NCBI GenBank assembly: GCA_963854735.1
Contig: OY978101.1
Location: 496,001-560,000, forward strand
Length of the DNA stretch: 64,000 bases
From: Marvania coccoides
Lineage: Eukaryota; Chlorophyta; Trebouxiophyceae; Chlorellales; Chlorellaceae
Direction: 5' to 3'
Positions 9,923-20,753 of the stretch are shown piece by piece. How positions within the stretch are numbered: the stretch's first letter is position 1; each line of letters opens with the position of its first letter. The notes under the pieces were generated by a model that saw only the letters and a program-made list of their open reading frames with translations, was not told the DNA's origin and made no database searches. Made by a program: the position numbers and the translations under genes.

Positions 9923-11882
9923 TCAGTCAGCAATCGTGCGCGGAACGACCACCTGAAAGGAAGAAAGCATTGCAGAAAAATGGTGCAGATTAATTGATAA
10001 TGTACCCTGCCACGTATACGGATTTTCCTCCTAGCTAGGCTATACAGCGCGCACCATCTAAAAAAACGAGTTTTGCTATTAATATAACCGTTGAATAAAC
10101 TTACGACGCGGGCGTCTCTGGTGTCTTTGTAAAAGTCCAGCAGCATGCCTTCTTGCATGCCCAGCGTCTTGACGATCGTAGCACACCGATCCAGTACCCA
10201 CATGCGCTTGGCCACGGGGCGGCCGTTGAGCCAGAACTTGATCACGCACTCAAAGTGCCGCCCTGCAAACCCATTGCACTCGCAGTTGCATTTTGTTGGC
10301 ATTTAAGAGAAAATTAAGGGGATAAATATATACTTGATAAATAGACCAATGCTCCTCCAATTGCTGCTTACCCTGGGTGTCCCAGATCTCCATCTGCTGG
10401 CCCTTGCGGTCCTCGCAGGCAGCAGCCGCAGCCTGAAAGTGCTTTTCAGCGTAGGCCCTGGGCAGCACGATCCTTCCCAGGCTGCCCACGTCCGTGTGGG
10501 TTAGCCTCTTGGTGAACAGGTAGGCGCAGGTCACCGCAGAGAAGGCCCTGCTGCCGGGCCAGGAACCGCTCTGCGGCGGCAGCATTGCCGTCACTATGGC
10601 TGGAGCGCTAGGCAGCGAGGACTTGGGGGTTCTGGGGGAGGATTTGGAAGCAGCCTTTGCCGTCCCCTTGGCCTGCAGCTGCGCCGCGGTGGGGGGCCCG
10701 CCAGCAGTGATGCTCTTGTTGCGGCGGCGCGGCGGCCCCCGGCGCGCCATAGCCGCAGGCGAGGAGGACGCGTACTCCACCTGCATTGCGGTGTTCTCTA
10801 GCTCCTCTTCGTCTTGGGTGAAGCTGTCGAAGGCCGCTTGCACGTCAAAGCTGGGTTTCTGCTGCAGCCGCTGCTGCTGGTGGACCCCTCGCCCCGCCGA
10901 AGACGCCGGGCCCTCCAGCCGCTGCAGCAGCTCCGCGAATTCAGCTTCCAGCGCAAAACTGGGGTCGGTTGGGGCTTGCGCGCCTGCCATTTCCTGCTCT
11001 TTCTGGGCAGCGGCAAACAACGAGGTTGAAAAATTGAAGCTGGAGCCTTCTGGCAGCGGATTGAGGGTGCCAGGGCAGGAGACGGAGGGGCCGTAGGCAA
11101 AGGGGGTCACCAACCGCAGCGGAGGGGCCGCGGAGAGGGCGGTATCGGCCGACAGGTTACGCGGCATTGCCTGCCGAGCGGGGGTAGCTGCCCCTCCGGC
11201 CTTGAAAAAAGTATGGTCAAAGAGGGAGATGTGGGCGGGCCGGGAGGGCGGCTGGTGGGTCGAGCTGCTCCAAGGAGGAAAGGTCGAGGCGGAGTAGTGC
11301 TGCTGCTTCTGGGCGCGCTGTGCGTGCCAAGGAGCGCCCGAGAGGACGGCTTGAGGGCCGAAGAAAGCGTGGTTTGCCCAAGGGAGGGGCGCCGCAGGCA
11401 GAGCTTGGCGAGCAGCCGAGGGGTGCAGCATGGCAGAAGAAGGGAGATTTCCAGGGTCTAGTGCGCCAGAGGTGAGGACTGAAGACTCCAAGACGGTCGA
11501 TGAAAAAAATGCGGTGGGGGGGGCAGCGGGAGGGTTCGTGCGCAGAGGGTCCCACCGCACGGAGCGCAGGTGGTGGGACACCCGTTGGGCGCCTTCCAGC
11601 CCGTGTTCGGCCTGCTGAAAAATGTGGATTTTAGCTCTCTTTGCGGTATTTTTAGACAGTAATAATGAACAATACCTGCATTGAATTTATTCGTACCGTG
11701 TTGGAGGGCTGTGGAATGCTAGAGGAGGGGGGAGGCAGCTCCGGAGCAGGACCGTTTGGGAGGTCCCCTTGGTCGACAGATTGAGCCATTGGCGCAGATT
11801 CAAAGAGGTGTGTGATGGAATGCACGTTGAATTTGTATGCGTAGGGGGTGTAGAAGAGCGAGGCGTGGGCGGGAGAGCCCAT
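9923..11882 (-). CDS. B3-domain DNA-binding transcription factor
   Basis: Four exons (11882-11676, 11614-10372, 10262-10105, 9952-9923) give 545 residues. Residues 1-430 are low-complexity, rich in Ser, Pro, Ala and Gln, with a basic patch (RRGPPRRRNKS). The B3 domain begins near residue 433: FTKRLTHTDVGSLGRIVLPR, then AEKHF, and in the next exon HFECVIKFWLNG and RMWVLDRC, ending in the last 10-codon exon at VVVPRTIAD. This is the ABI3/VAL/LEC2-like B3 fold that binds DNA in the nucleus. The last exon was chosen because it continues frame and ends the domain. The N-terminus is uncertain: ATGs at 11882 and 11789 are both possible. Confidence 0.85.
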
Positions 11883-12311
11883 CAATTTGTTTTTTGGAAG
11901 TCTTGGATTCTGCATGCAAGGGCGGTTCGCAAATAAATTCAATGCATAATTAGGTAGAATTAATTAATGCGAGCAAAATACGGGTAGGTGGGTGCTTTGT
12001 AGGGGAGGAGTGACTTTTTGAACTCACCAAGATATTTTCACGCATGCATCGTACACAGTTTCGACACATGCGCATTAAATTCAAGCAAATTTTTTACTCA
12101 AAGACAAGAGATGCCACCAACGGGATGCCAAGAATGGCCAGGCCAACACGGCTGCATGGGAAGTCAATGGGAAAAGAAAAAAGCTTCGCCTTTTCAAAAT
12201 CGAGGCAGCCCGCCATTAATTTTATTGCGTATTTTGTATACATGAATGACTGCACAACGTTGATCACCTGCGAGCGGGTGCACGCAATTTCGACTTGATC
12301 ACAAAAAAATA
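11883..12311. other. Divergent promoter region
   Basis: 430 bases between the 5' ends of the B3 gene (minus) and VPS33 (plus), so it must hold both promoters. It is AT-rich. I see no clear motif or ORF with support. Confidence 0.4.
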
Positions 12312-15096
12312 ATGCAGAAATTCACGCCCTCGCTTGACAAAGCGAACTTCGCTTTGAAGACAATCAAGTAAATAAAAATAAACATGTTGATGTTATTTAT
12401 GCGATTTTCCAGGAATGCAATCCATCAGCTAAAACAAATCTTGAAATTTTATGATCTCCCCGCAGAAGCGATGCCAGAAAGCAGCTGCTTGACCTGCTAG
12501 ACACAGTAAGCGGCTTAACGATTAATTCTAAATCGCCTGAATAGAGTCTCTCTATCTCTGTTGCTTAAAATTTTACCCTCGCCACACCCTACACCGCCCT
12601 CTCTTCTCTCTCTTATTGCAGGTGCGGGGCAAGAAGGCGCTGGTGCTGGAGCCCCACTTCGTGCAACCTCTGGGCCTCATTGTCGACGCCATCACCCTCA
12701 AAGAGCACGGCGTGGAAATGTGAGCAGAAATAAAATCGCTGTTGCTGTGCATGTCAACGCCTGTCAATTTTTGCAGGAATAATATGCTGCATTCTCGGTT
12801 TTATCGCCTCTTTTCATTGACGAAGGTTTCTAGTGCTCGAAAACCAGCCTGGCGTGGTGTCTTCGCTGCTGGATCGAGGGGTGAAGCATTTGGTGTATCT
12901 CCTGGCGGCGAGGGTTGAGTCGGTGCAGGCAGCTGTGGCCCACGTTGGAATGTGCCGCTCCATGGGCGCTGTGCTCGACCACACCGCCCTGCTCATGCCT
13001 CGAAGCATGAAGGTGAGAGAAACAGGCCCTTTTTATGTGAAAACTTTTCCATTAATTTTACTGACGTTCTATTTTGTGTGTGTGTGAAATGGTATAGACG
13101 TGTGAGCTGCTGCTGGATCACGCTGGGCTGCTGGGGGATGTGGCGGTGCGGTTGTGGCCCCTGAGCTTCGTGCCGTTGGACGAGGACCTTTTATCGCTCG
13201 AAGCACCGTTTGCCTTCAAGGCAAGCGCAGCTCGACATGCAAATATATTTCGAAAACGCGCGTTTCTTGTTTCATGTTCATCCATCAACGTGGTAATAAT
13301 TTGTTTTTATTAAATTTACCGCCCACTGACACGTGCATTGCCTTGCCCATTGTTGTTTTGGGGGCAGGAATTAGCTGTGGACGGAGACTCCAGCTGCCTG
13401 TGGTCTCTGGCGCACGCCCTCACCGCGCTGCAGGCTTCTCGCGGCGCCATTCGGCACATCAAGGGCAAAGGCGCCTGGGCGGCTGGGGTGCACCGCATCA
13501 TGGCCAGGATGCGCAAGGAACAGGGCGTGGCAGCGCCAGCGTCAGGTGAGAACGATAAAAAAGCTCCCGCTGGTTGTATTAAACGCCTGTTCGTCATTGA
13601 TTGAAAGATTTCTAAATCTATGATGATATATCATATGCCCAATATACTCCGAGGATAATTAAGCTTTATTATTATTATATATGCATATATAGTATGCAAT
13701 GCATTATTTCTAGCTAATTGCATTAACTCAGTTCAAACCGGTAATTTAATAAATACACTTGATTGAATATATTGATTATTTTCCTCGCTTTTCAGGAAGC
13801 GACGGCGGCATCGACACGCTCATCCTCATCGACCGCACCGTCGACCTCATCACTCCCATGTGCACCCAACTCACATACGAAGGCCTCCTGGACGAAGTGC
13901 TAGGCCTCAGCTACGGCCAAATTCGAAATGCCCCCACCGCCGTCGCCGCCACGGGGCCTACCACTTCCGCAGCAGATGCAGCAGCCCCTGCGCCGCCCCA
14001 AAAGGTGTCGGGTTTGACCTCCGCCGACCCTGTGTTCTTTCAGACCCGCGACCTGTTTTATATGGGGGCTAGGAGGTGGCTCAACGAAACACTACGCTCG
14101 ATTCAACAGTTTCGTGACGCAGGCATGTCTGGCGCCGATATTTCTCGACTGCGAGGGTTCGTGACGGAGCTGCGCGACAAGTTCGCGCGCATTCCGCTGC
14201 ACACGTCGCTGGTGGAGCAGCTGGGGAGGGCGCTGTCAGCGCCGTCATTTGCCGCCCGCCAGCGCGTGGAGGCGGCGCTGCTGGACGAGCAGGACGAGCT
14301 GGGGGCCATCGAGGAGATGATTGCGGCAGGAGAGGGCATGCTGCCCGTGCTGCGACTGCTTTGTTTGTACTGCGCTGTGCACGGCGGGGTGCCTCGCCGC
14401 CGTTGGGACGCCCTCCGACGGGACCTGCTAAATACATACGGCCACCAGCACCTCATCACGCTGCAGTCGCTGGCCAAAGCGGGGCTGCTGCAGCGGCGGG
14501 AGCGGGACACGGCGCGCCGCGGCGCCTTTGCCACCGCCAAGCCGATTTTGAAGCTGCTGATGCAGGAGGGGGAGGCTGTGGACGAGCTAGATCCTGTGGA
14601 CATTCACTTTGCGTTCGCGGGGTACGCTCCACTCAGCGCGCGCATCGTGCAGCAAGCGTTATCCCCAGGGGGGTGGGCGGCGGCTGAAGCAGCGCTGTCC
14701 GCGCTGCCAGGCCCGCAGTTTGAGGTGGCGCAGGCGGTTGATGACCAGGGGCGGCCGGTGGAGCGGCGGGACAAGGGGGGAGCGGGAGGAGGGGAGCAGC
14801 GACGAGATGTCAACAACAAAGCATCGACGGGTAGCAGCACGACAGCAGCAGGAGGAACAGCTGCGGCAATATCACAACAGCCGCCTAGTAATGGTGGCGC
14901 TGGTGTTAGTAGTGGGAAGAAGCGGACGGTTATGGTGGTTTTTATTGGCGGCGTGACCTATGCTGAGATTGCTGCGTTGCGATTTTTGGCAAGGAAAGGC
15001 ATGGTGGACTGCGAGTTTGTTGTGGCCTCCACTAAGGTGGTTAATGGCGGGTCGCTGCTGGCGGGGCTAGCGCCGCCCCAGGAGAAGGCGGCATGA
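12312..15096 (+). CDS. VPS33: Vacuolar sorting Sec1/Munc18 protein VPS33
   Basis: Seven exons (12312-12367, 12466-12505, 12622-12719, 12826-13012, 13098-13220, 13368-13545, 13796-15096) give 660 residues, close to the usual ~600. Family blocks: ARKQLLDLLD, GKKALVLEPHF, KHLVYLLAAR, FKELAVDGDSSCLWSLAHAL and GIDTLILIDRTVDLITPMCTQLTYEG. VPS33 is the SM-protein core of the HOPS/CORVET tethering complexes that drive SNARE assembly at endosomes and vacuoles. Intron 5 starts with GC (13221, AAG|GCAAGC); only this donor keeps the family sequence and frame. A Gly/Ser/Gln-rich insert of ~75 residues interrupts the C-terminal part before the conserved block VVFIGGVTYAEIAALRFL. Confidence 0.95.
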
Positions 15097-15953
15097 CAGC
15101 CCCCCCCCCCCCCCCTCCCATTTGCCCTTCTTCATTCCACTGATTGATTCCTCGAATATATAATCACATCAGACAGCTCAAATGTTTCAAAATAGCTTCA
15201 TAACAAGCTTTGTCTGTGAAACCTCCTGAAAACCAAAAGAAAGAAAGACACGGCTTACACAAACAAATTTCTTTGTTTCTCGAAAATCTGGTCAAGCTGA
15301 GAGCCATGGCCTATGCAATCATGCAATGCAAGTGAACGGAGTTTTGTGAGAGAGGCTAATGGGCTGCAGCGTGCATTTTCACCGTCAAAGAGGGCAATCT
15401 GCTAAAGCTTAAAAATTACAGCTCATTCTAACGAGCGGACACGAAGATCTGCTCGAGGAGGAAAGAACGACGACGGCCAGAGAATCTGCCGTGCCCTTTA
15501 TTTTTGTACGCTTCGGCGCTGCCTTTTTCGGCGTCCTCAGCGCTGGGACAAACTTCGTTTTATTGCATTTTTCAAAAAAAAAAATTGTACTTTTCCCAAC
15601 TATCTTTCGTAGTGCATTTTTGCGCTGTTGTTTTCATGTGTGCGTGTATTTAAAAGTGGCTATCTTGGCCACAGTAATTGATATCGGTTCCGAAAGCCCA
15701 GTCAGCAAAAAATGGCGCCGCAAAATTCAGCTTAATGTTCGCCCCGCCCGATCAGCAGCCAATAGCACAGAATTAATTATTTCAACATCGATTTCACCAT
15801 CATCGTGCAGTCCCAATGATCGCCTCATCACTTCAACAATAATTTAAATAAATTAATACTTGAACACATACATTCATACATACATTTCGGGGTTAAGTCC
15901 GCACACTGGCAATTAAGGCCCCGTAGCAGACAAAGAAGGAAAATTTGAAGAAA
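15097..15953. other. Intergenic region, no gene seen
   Basis: Starts with a C run (15102-15114) just after VPS33. The rest is AT-rich. A plus ORF at 15491-15847 has no coding-like composition and no recognisable match. Confidence 0.5.
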
Positions 15954-16907
15954 ATGCTGCACGCCCCCCAGTCTAACCCCGGAGAACAGTGGGACGAGGG
16001 GTCGGCGCGGTACTGGGATGCAATCCTGCTTATCGCGTCTCTCATCGTCGTATCGACCTACCACCTGTGGTACTACAGCTGGCGGTGGAGCATGGAGGAA
16101 GACCCCCGCGGCTATCACAGGGTGGACCTGACTGGCCAGCGTGCCCGCGAGATTTTTGTGCGGTCGGTGATTTTTGTGGAGAGAGACACCCCTGCAGGGA
16201 TCGCCGAGTCTAACCTCGCCATCCAGGCGGCGAGAAACCCCATAACCGCCAACTCAATTCTGGCCACGGGAACCACTGTGGGAGCCACCACGCTGGTGGG
16301 GATCCTGCTGGATGCCGAAAAAATGGAGCAGGTAAGCGCGGAGAGGGGGGGAAAATGCATTTTCCCTAATTTATGTAACATGCGCATATTATTCTAAACT
16401 TTTTTTCTCTTGCAGGTGCGGCAGTTGGGCCGCTCTGACCCCCTCACTGGCACTTCCACGCTCTTCTCCCCTGAGGCCAAGCTTGCCTGCGCCATAGGAG
16501 TACTGTTCCTGAGTTTTTTCTCCCTCGCCCAGTCTCTGCGGTACGAAGATAACAATACAATGCGATTCAAAAAATTAAACTGTAGTTTTTAGGATCGGTT
16601 CTACAGCGCTCGTACTTATTTCTTGCTCTCCTCCTAGCCTGGATGCAGTCTTTTTACCCACTTTGGCTTCTTTGCCCGGGCAGCATCCTACGCCCACCGG
16701 CGCAGAGAGACCTACTCTGACGGCACCGTAGAAATGATGTTTCACGACAGCTGCAATTGCTGCCTCCGTGCTCAGACATTCATGTCGCTGGGTTTCCGTG
16801 GGCTGTACTGCTTCATCCCGCTAGTAATGTGGCTCATGGGGGGCAGCTACCTGCTGGGCAGCAGTGTGCTGGTCACACTCGCTCTATTTAACCTAGATAA
16901 GATCTGA
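15954..16907 (+). CDS. DUF599 family membrane protein
   Basis: Three exons (15954-16331, 16416-16540, 16649-16907) give 253 residues. Four hydrophobic segments are visible: ILLIASLIVVSTYHLWYY near the N-terminus, a Thr/Gly-rich segment in ATGTTVGATTLVGILL, AIGVLFLSFFSLAQ, and a C-terminal pair around FIPLVMWLMGG and VLVTLALFNLDKI. The order of blocks, including the N-terminal YHLWY and the loop GQRAREIFVRSVI, fits DUF599, a plant and bacterial family of unknown function. The last exon starts after GGATGCAG, the only acceptor that keeps frame into the conserved FFARAASYAHRR. The cellular location is unknown. Confidence 0.8.
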
Positions 16908-17184
16908 AATCTGACTGCTAACCCCCCGCCCGCGGTGTGTGTGGAGGGGGTGGGGGTGGGGTGGTGGGGGGGGGGGTGGTGTAGGGGCGGGATTCTTCCA
17001 CTAATTCGCCCCCCCCCCCCTTCTTTTTGTTTTTTTCAGATGATAATTGATACTTTTGTTTCTATGCTAAGTTTTTGCATGCATTTGGTACTGCAACAAT
17101 CCTAGAAATTTTCCAACAAAGCAGCATGCAATTAGAGGGGCCCAGCGGCTACAATACTGTAAGAAAGAACAACACGCCGTTTAT

Positions 17185-17619
17185 TTAAGTCCACACCACC
17201 CAGCCAAACACGACACACACCATCGCCATGCCGCCCAACATTGTGGCGGTCGCGTAGCTGTAAGCGTGCCCGTTTTCTGGGTAAACTTCAGCGAACTTGA
17301 CGATTTCGGTAACAAGAGTTGAGACAGTGCTCAGAGATCCGGCGAACCCTGATGCACATGCCCCCGTCACCAGTCTGCCCCAGTACCCCATGTCTGCCCT
17401 CCACTGCGCCGCCTGCAGGGCGCTGCTGGTGGCCACGCCCAGCATGTTAGCAGCAAAAGTTCCGCCTGCATAAATACATACAATGCAGGGATTTTAATTC
17501 ATTAATGATATGAAATTAATGATAATTGTATTTTTCCTTTGTGAAGCAGTATTTTCGAATTAAGCTGGTTTTAAATAGAATGAAGAATCTTGATAAAAAA
17601 GAAACCGGGTTTAAAAAGC

Positions 17620-17656
<37 letters not shown>

Positions 17657-19123
17657 TAACCTGGCACCCAAGCCCATGTACCCGGCAGCTTGTAATTCCA
17701 CTTTGACAGCAGCCACCGCAGCCCACACCCAAATGGGGCAAACAGCAGCGCACACCTGCAATTTAATAGAAAACCCTGGGTTAATATACTCAACAAGCTC
17801 GAAAGATTAGAGCTACAACCAAAATCACTGAAACTGAAACTTGCCACGCTTTTCGCAGCCACTCATGCTCCGTTTCCACGGCCACTCCTGCTGCTGCGCC
17901 TGCTGTGACTAGAGCGAGCCCTACTCCCGCCACCGTGTTTGTCCATAAAAACACACTTTTGTCAACGATCCCACCGCCACTCGGCCCCGCCTCGACAACA
18001 ATTTCAAAAGAAGCTGCAGCAGCGCTTGAAGGCTGCTGCTGCAATGTGAAGGAACTTACAATTGCATGTTCTGCCCCTCCTGTGGCAGCGCTCATGCCAG
18101 CAGCATGGCCATTTCCGCTGTGGCCATGGCTTCCTGCCGCCACCGCATTAGGTAGCACGATGCGTGGAAGGTCTGGCTCCGCCTCTTCCAGGGCCTCTTG
18201 CCGCGGCGACAGCGACACAATGGAGGTCCGCCCCAGCCCGCCATCAGCTACAGGCGAACCCCCCTCGCCGTTGACCATAATACCGCCACTGCCGCCACCG
18301 ACTGCAGGGCTACCAGCGCGGCCCAGCTCGCTGCGGCGGTACGCCTCCACTTCCTCCTGCCTGTACCGCTCCTGCTCCAGCAGCACGTCTTCGTTCTCCA
18401 AAAAGCGCGCCGCGAACAGCGCAGCGTGCGTACCGACGATATATGAAATGATGGCGGCTGTCAGACCGACAGCTAGCCCAATGATTGCGTTGGCCCAGGC
18501 GTCGTTGGCGATGGCCTCCGTCATTAGCTCCTCCATCCAGGCGCTGAAGGTGGTCAGCGAGCCGCAGAAGCCAGTGCGAATGCCTGCAAGGACGGGGTAA
18601 AAAAATAAAAAAACGTTTTAATTAGTTCTTAACAAATGCTACTTGGAAAACAACATAAACGAATTCGAGATTTGTGGAAATTGATCATTTATTAGAGCAT
18701 GGTTTAGTGTACGTGCCTATTTGCACAGCGAAATTGCTCTGCCAGGGGTTGTCTGCCGGCAGCAGCGCCAGCGGTTTTTCGTTGGCCAGCCCCACAGTGG
18801 AGGACGCAGCAAACACCCCAATAACAAAGCTGCCCAGCATGTTGGCAGGAAGGTCTCTAAAGTAGATCCCACCTGTAAAAAACGCAATGAAGAAGGGGGA
18901 GAGAGTTGTTGAATTGGGAGCGGAAGGAATCATAAATGAGCAAAATGGTGGCCTGACCTGCCACGCAGGGGCCCCAGTCCCCATTGCAGCCTAGCTGAAA
19001 GAATTTATCGATGAAAATGCGGGTGAGGACGCCCAGCTGGGCCCAGATTGCGAGGTGAACAAGCACGGTGACGGTGGAGCTCGAGAAGAAACACCCCCTG
19101 GGTTTGGGGAACACGATGTTCAT
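17185..19123 (-). CDS. FEX: Fluoride exporter FEX (two fused CrcB domains)
   Basis: Five exons (19123-18958, 18872-18717, 18583-17845, 17755-17661, 17465-17185) give 478 residues. Domain 1 has LGVLTRIFIDKF, DLPANMLGSFVIG and GIRTGFCGSLTTFSAW. Domain 2 has ALLFAPFGCGLRWLLSKWN, GGTFAANMLG and GFAGSLSTVSTLV. Both therefore carry the CrcB signature with the Phe/Thr-rich GSLTTFS track that lines the fluoride pore. Eukaryotic FEX fuses two such domains into one plasma-membrane channel that expels F-. A ~100-residue Gly/Ser/Pro-rich cytosolic loop separates the halves. Introns 2 and 3 begin with GC (donors at 18716 and 17844); these are the only choices that restore the conserved sequence. Intron 4 contains a run of 30 A on this strand. 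Confidence 0.93.
17622..17651 (+). repeat. Homopolymer of 30 T
   Basis: An uninterrupted T run inside FEX intron 4, seen as 30 A in the sense of the gene. It is the longest homopolymer I noticed and a likely site of length variation or sequencing error. Confidence 0.9.
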
Positions 19124-19683
19124 TGTTTAATGTCAAATGCAAGTTTTTCTAAACGATATGCGGTTAGATTGTCGAATTAAGGCCCGAAATGTGCAAACGA
19201 AAACTAATCGAAGATCAAATTGATTGATTTTCGGGAATTTGATGCTGTACAGCTCATTGAAAGCAATCAATTTGTCAGGAATAATTAACATAAATGTGTA
19301 ATATATAAATTTGATTAAATAATATTATTCCAGCCAAATTTGAAGTTCAAATTTCTTCACTTGTACTCCCTGGGAAATAGCGAGCATGAAAACAAGCCCC
19401 TGCACTCAAATACGCACACCAGTTGCGACATAAAGGCGCTTGAACCAATAGCTGCGGCTCCTTAAGCCAGCCACCAAACTGCCGGCGGTGCGGCACGCCC
19501 ATTTTTTTTTAATGTCGTCCATTACTTGATCCAATTTGAAACGTACATCGATGCATGCATGCTATCAAAGAAATTATATCTAACAACACAGGCTCCTCAA
19601 AATAGCCTCAGTGCTTCATTTGAAAATCCCAGCCGACAACGTTTTGCAAGACAAATGCTGCTTGCGCGCTTTCAACCACCCGC
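19124..19683. other. Intergenic region, no gene seen
   Basis: AT-rich sequence between the FEX 5' end and the 3' end of the next minus-strand gene. It should hold the FEX promoter; no motif is obvious. Confidence 0.4.
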
Positions 19684-20475
19684 CTAGAGCTTGCCCAGCG
19701 AAATGGTATCCTCCTTCTCTACACCTTTACCTCCATGCTGCTCCGGCACGCGCGGCTGCGATCTCAGCAGACGCTCCGCCGCTGCGTTCCTCTCCTCCTC
19801 CCACTGCCGCCACTCCACCATCTTGTCCAGGTGGTAGAGCGTGGAAACAGCGCCCAGTGCCGCCATCATCATGCCTCCGGGGCCTGAGTAAGGGTTGGAC
19901 CCCGCTCGGTAGCTCATCGCCCCTGTGAACATAAGGCTGCCGATGAGGGACAGCTGGTGGCCCATCTCGTGGGAGCGCTTGCTGGCGCCTCGGGATTCGC
20001 CGATCAAGGGGCTCTCCTGCGTCGAATTTATATTTATGATGAAAGAAACATGTGAACGCTAGAAGAGCCCTCTGAGAGCAAATGCAACTCGACCTCGTTA
20101 TTCTCTGCTGCCTGCTACAGCGACCTGAATGTGCAAATACTAATACTAACGCACCATAATTTGGAGTCCGCCAGCGAGGAAAAGAATCGAAACCGTCATT
20201 CCTCCAAGAAAACCCGGCTTGTTGTTCAGCAGTCTCAAGGCGGAACTGCCGCCCACCGCGGTCACGAAGGACATCAGCAGCGCTAGGTCCGGGCTGTCTT
20301 GGGGGAGGCCTCCAGGGCCCGCAGAAGTTCTGCATGCAAGAGAGCGGAGCGACACATGGAGCGTTTATTATTTCATTCATATTCCCTTATGTTTGCTTTT
20401 GCTCTCGGACGCCCTTGAAACGGCTCCAGTTTTGAAATTGAATTTAAAGATCTACCTCCACCAGAGCATCTGCAT
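19684..20475 (-). CDS. Small multi-pass membrane protein, TMEM14/FAX-like
   Basis: Three exons (20475-20456, 20329-20155, 20016-19684) give 175 residues; the first exon is only 20 bases. Segments near LALLMSFVTAVGGSSAL, FLGGMTVSILFLAGGLQI, LSLIGSLMFTGAMSYRAG and GPGGMMMAALGAVSTLYHL are hydrophobic and Gly-rich. The block MSYRAGSNPYSGPGGMMMAAL resembles the MGxRFxxSGKxMPAGLxAxLS pattern of TMEM14 (fatty-acid export in plastids, haem export in mitochondria). The C-tail is charged and ends SLGKL. The match is by pattern only. The first exon was chosen because its phase 2 fits and it supplies the only nearby in-frame ATG. Confidence 0.55.
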
Positions 20476-20753
20476 ATCGTCCTCGGAGCGCAGGAGAAAA
20501 TGGAATGAATTTTCGACTCTTTTAATTTTTATTTCTCTAAGCATGCATGTGTATCATAAGCCATAAGCAAAATGTAATATGCAATTTTGGATTTAATGCA
20601 TTTTTAGATTAAAAAACAGCGGGTATTTCAAACAATGAAGGGTAGAAGCCGCCATGCGTGATTAAATTCTTTTTTTCTAACCAAACCAAAAAGGAGGGTT
20701 TCTTGTATATATATTTTTTAATATTTGCGGTAAATACATTTGAATTTTAAACG

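Noticed and set aside
15491..15847. 118-residue plus ORF between VPS33 and the DUF599 gene
   Set aside because: The composition is AT-rich and Phe/Ser-rich as expected of random open frames; no motif.
18041..18061. GTAAGT...TTGCAG within FEX exon 3 (minus strand)
   Set aside because: The possible intron would be 21 bases, too short for splicing; the reading frame passes straight through it.
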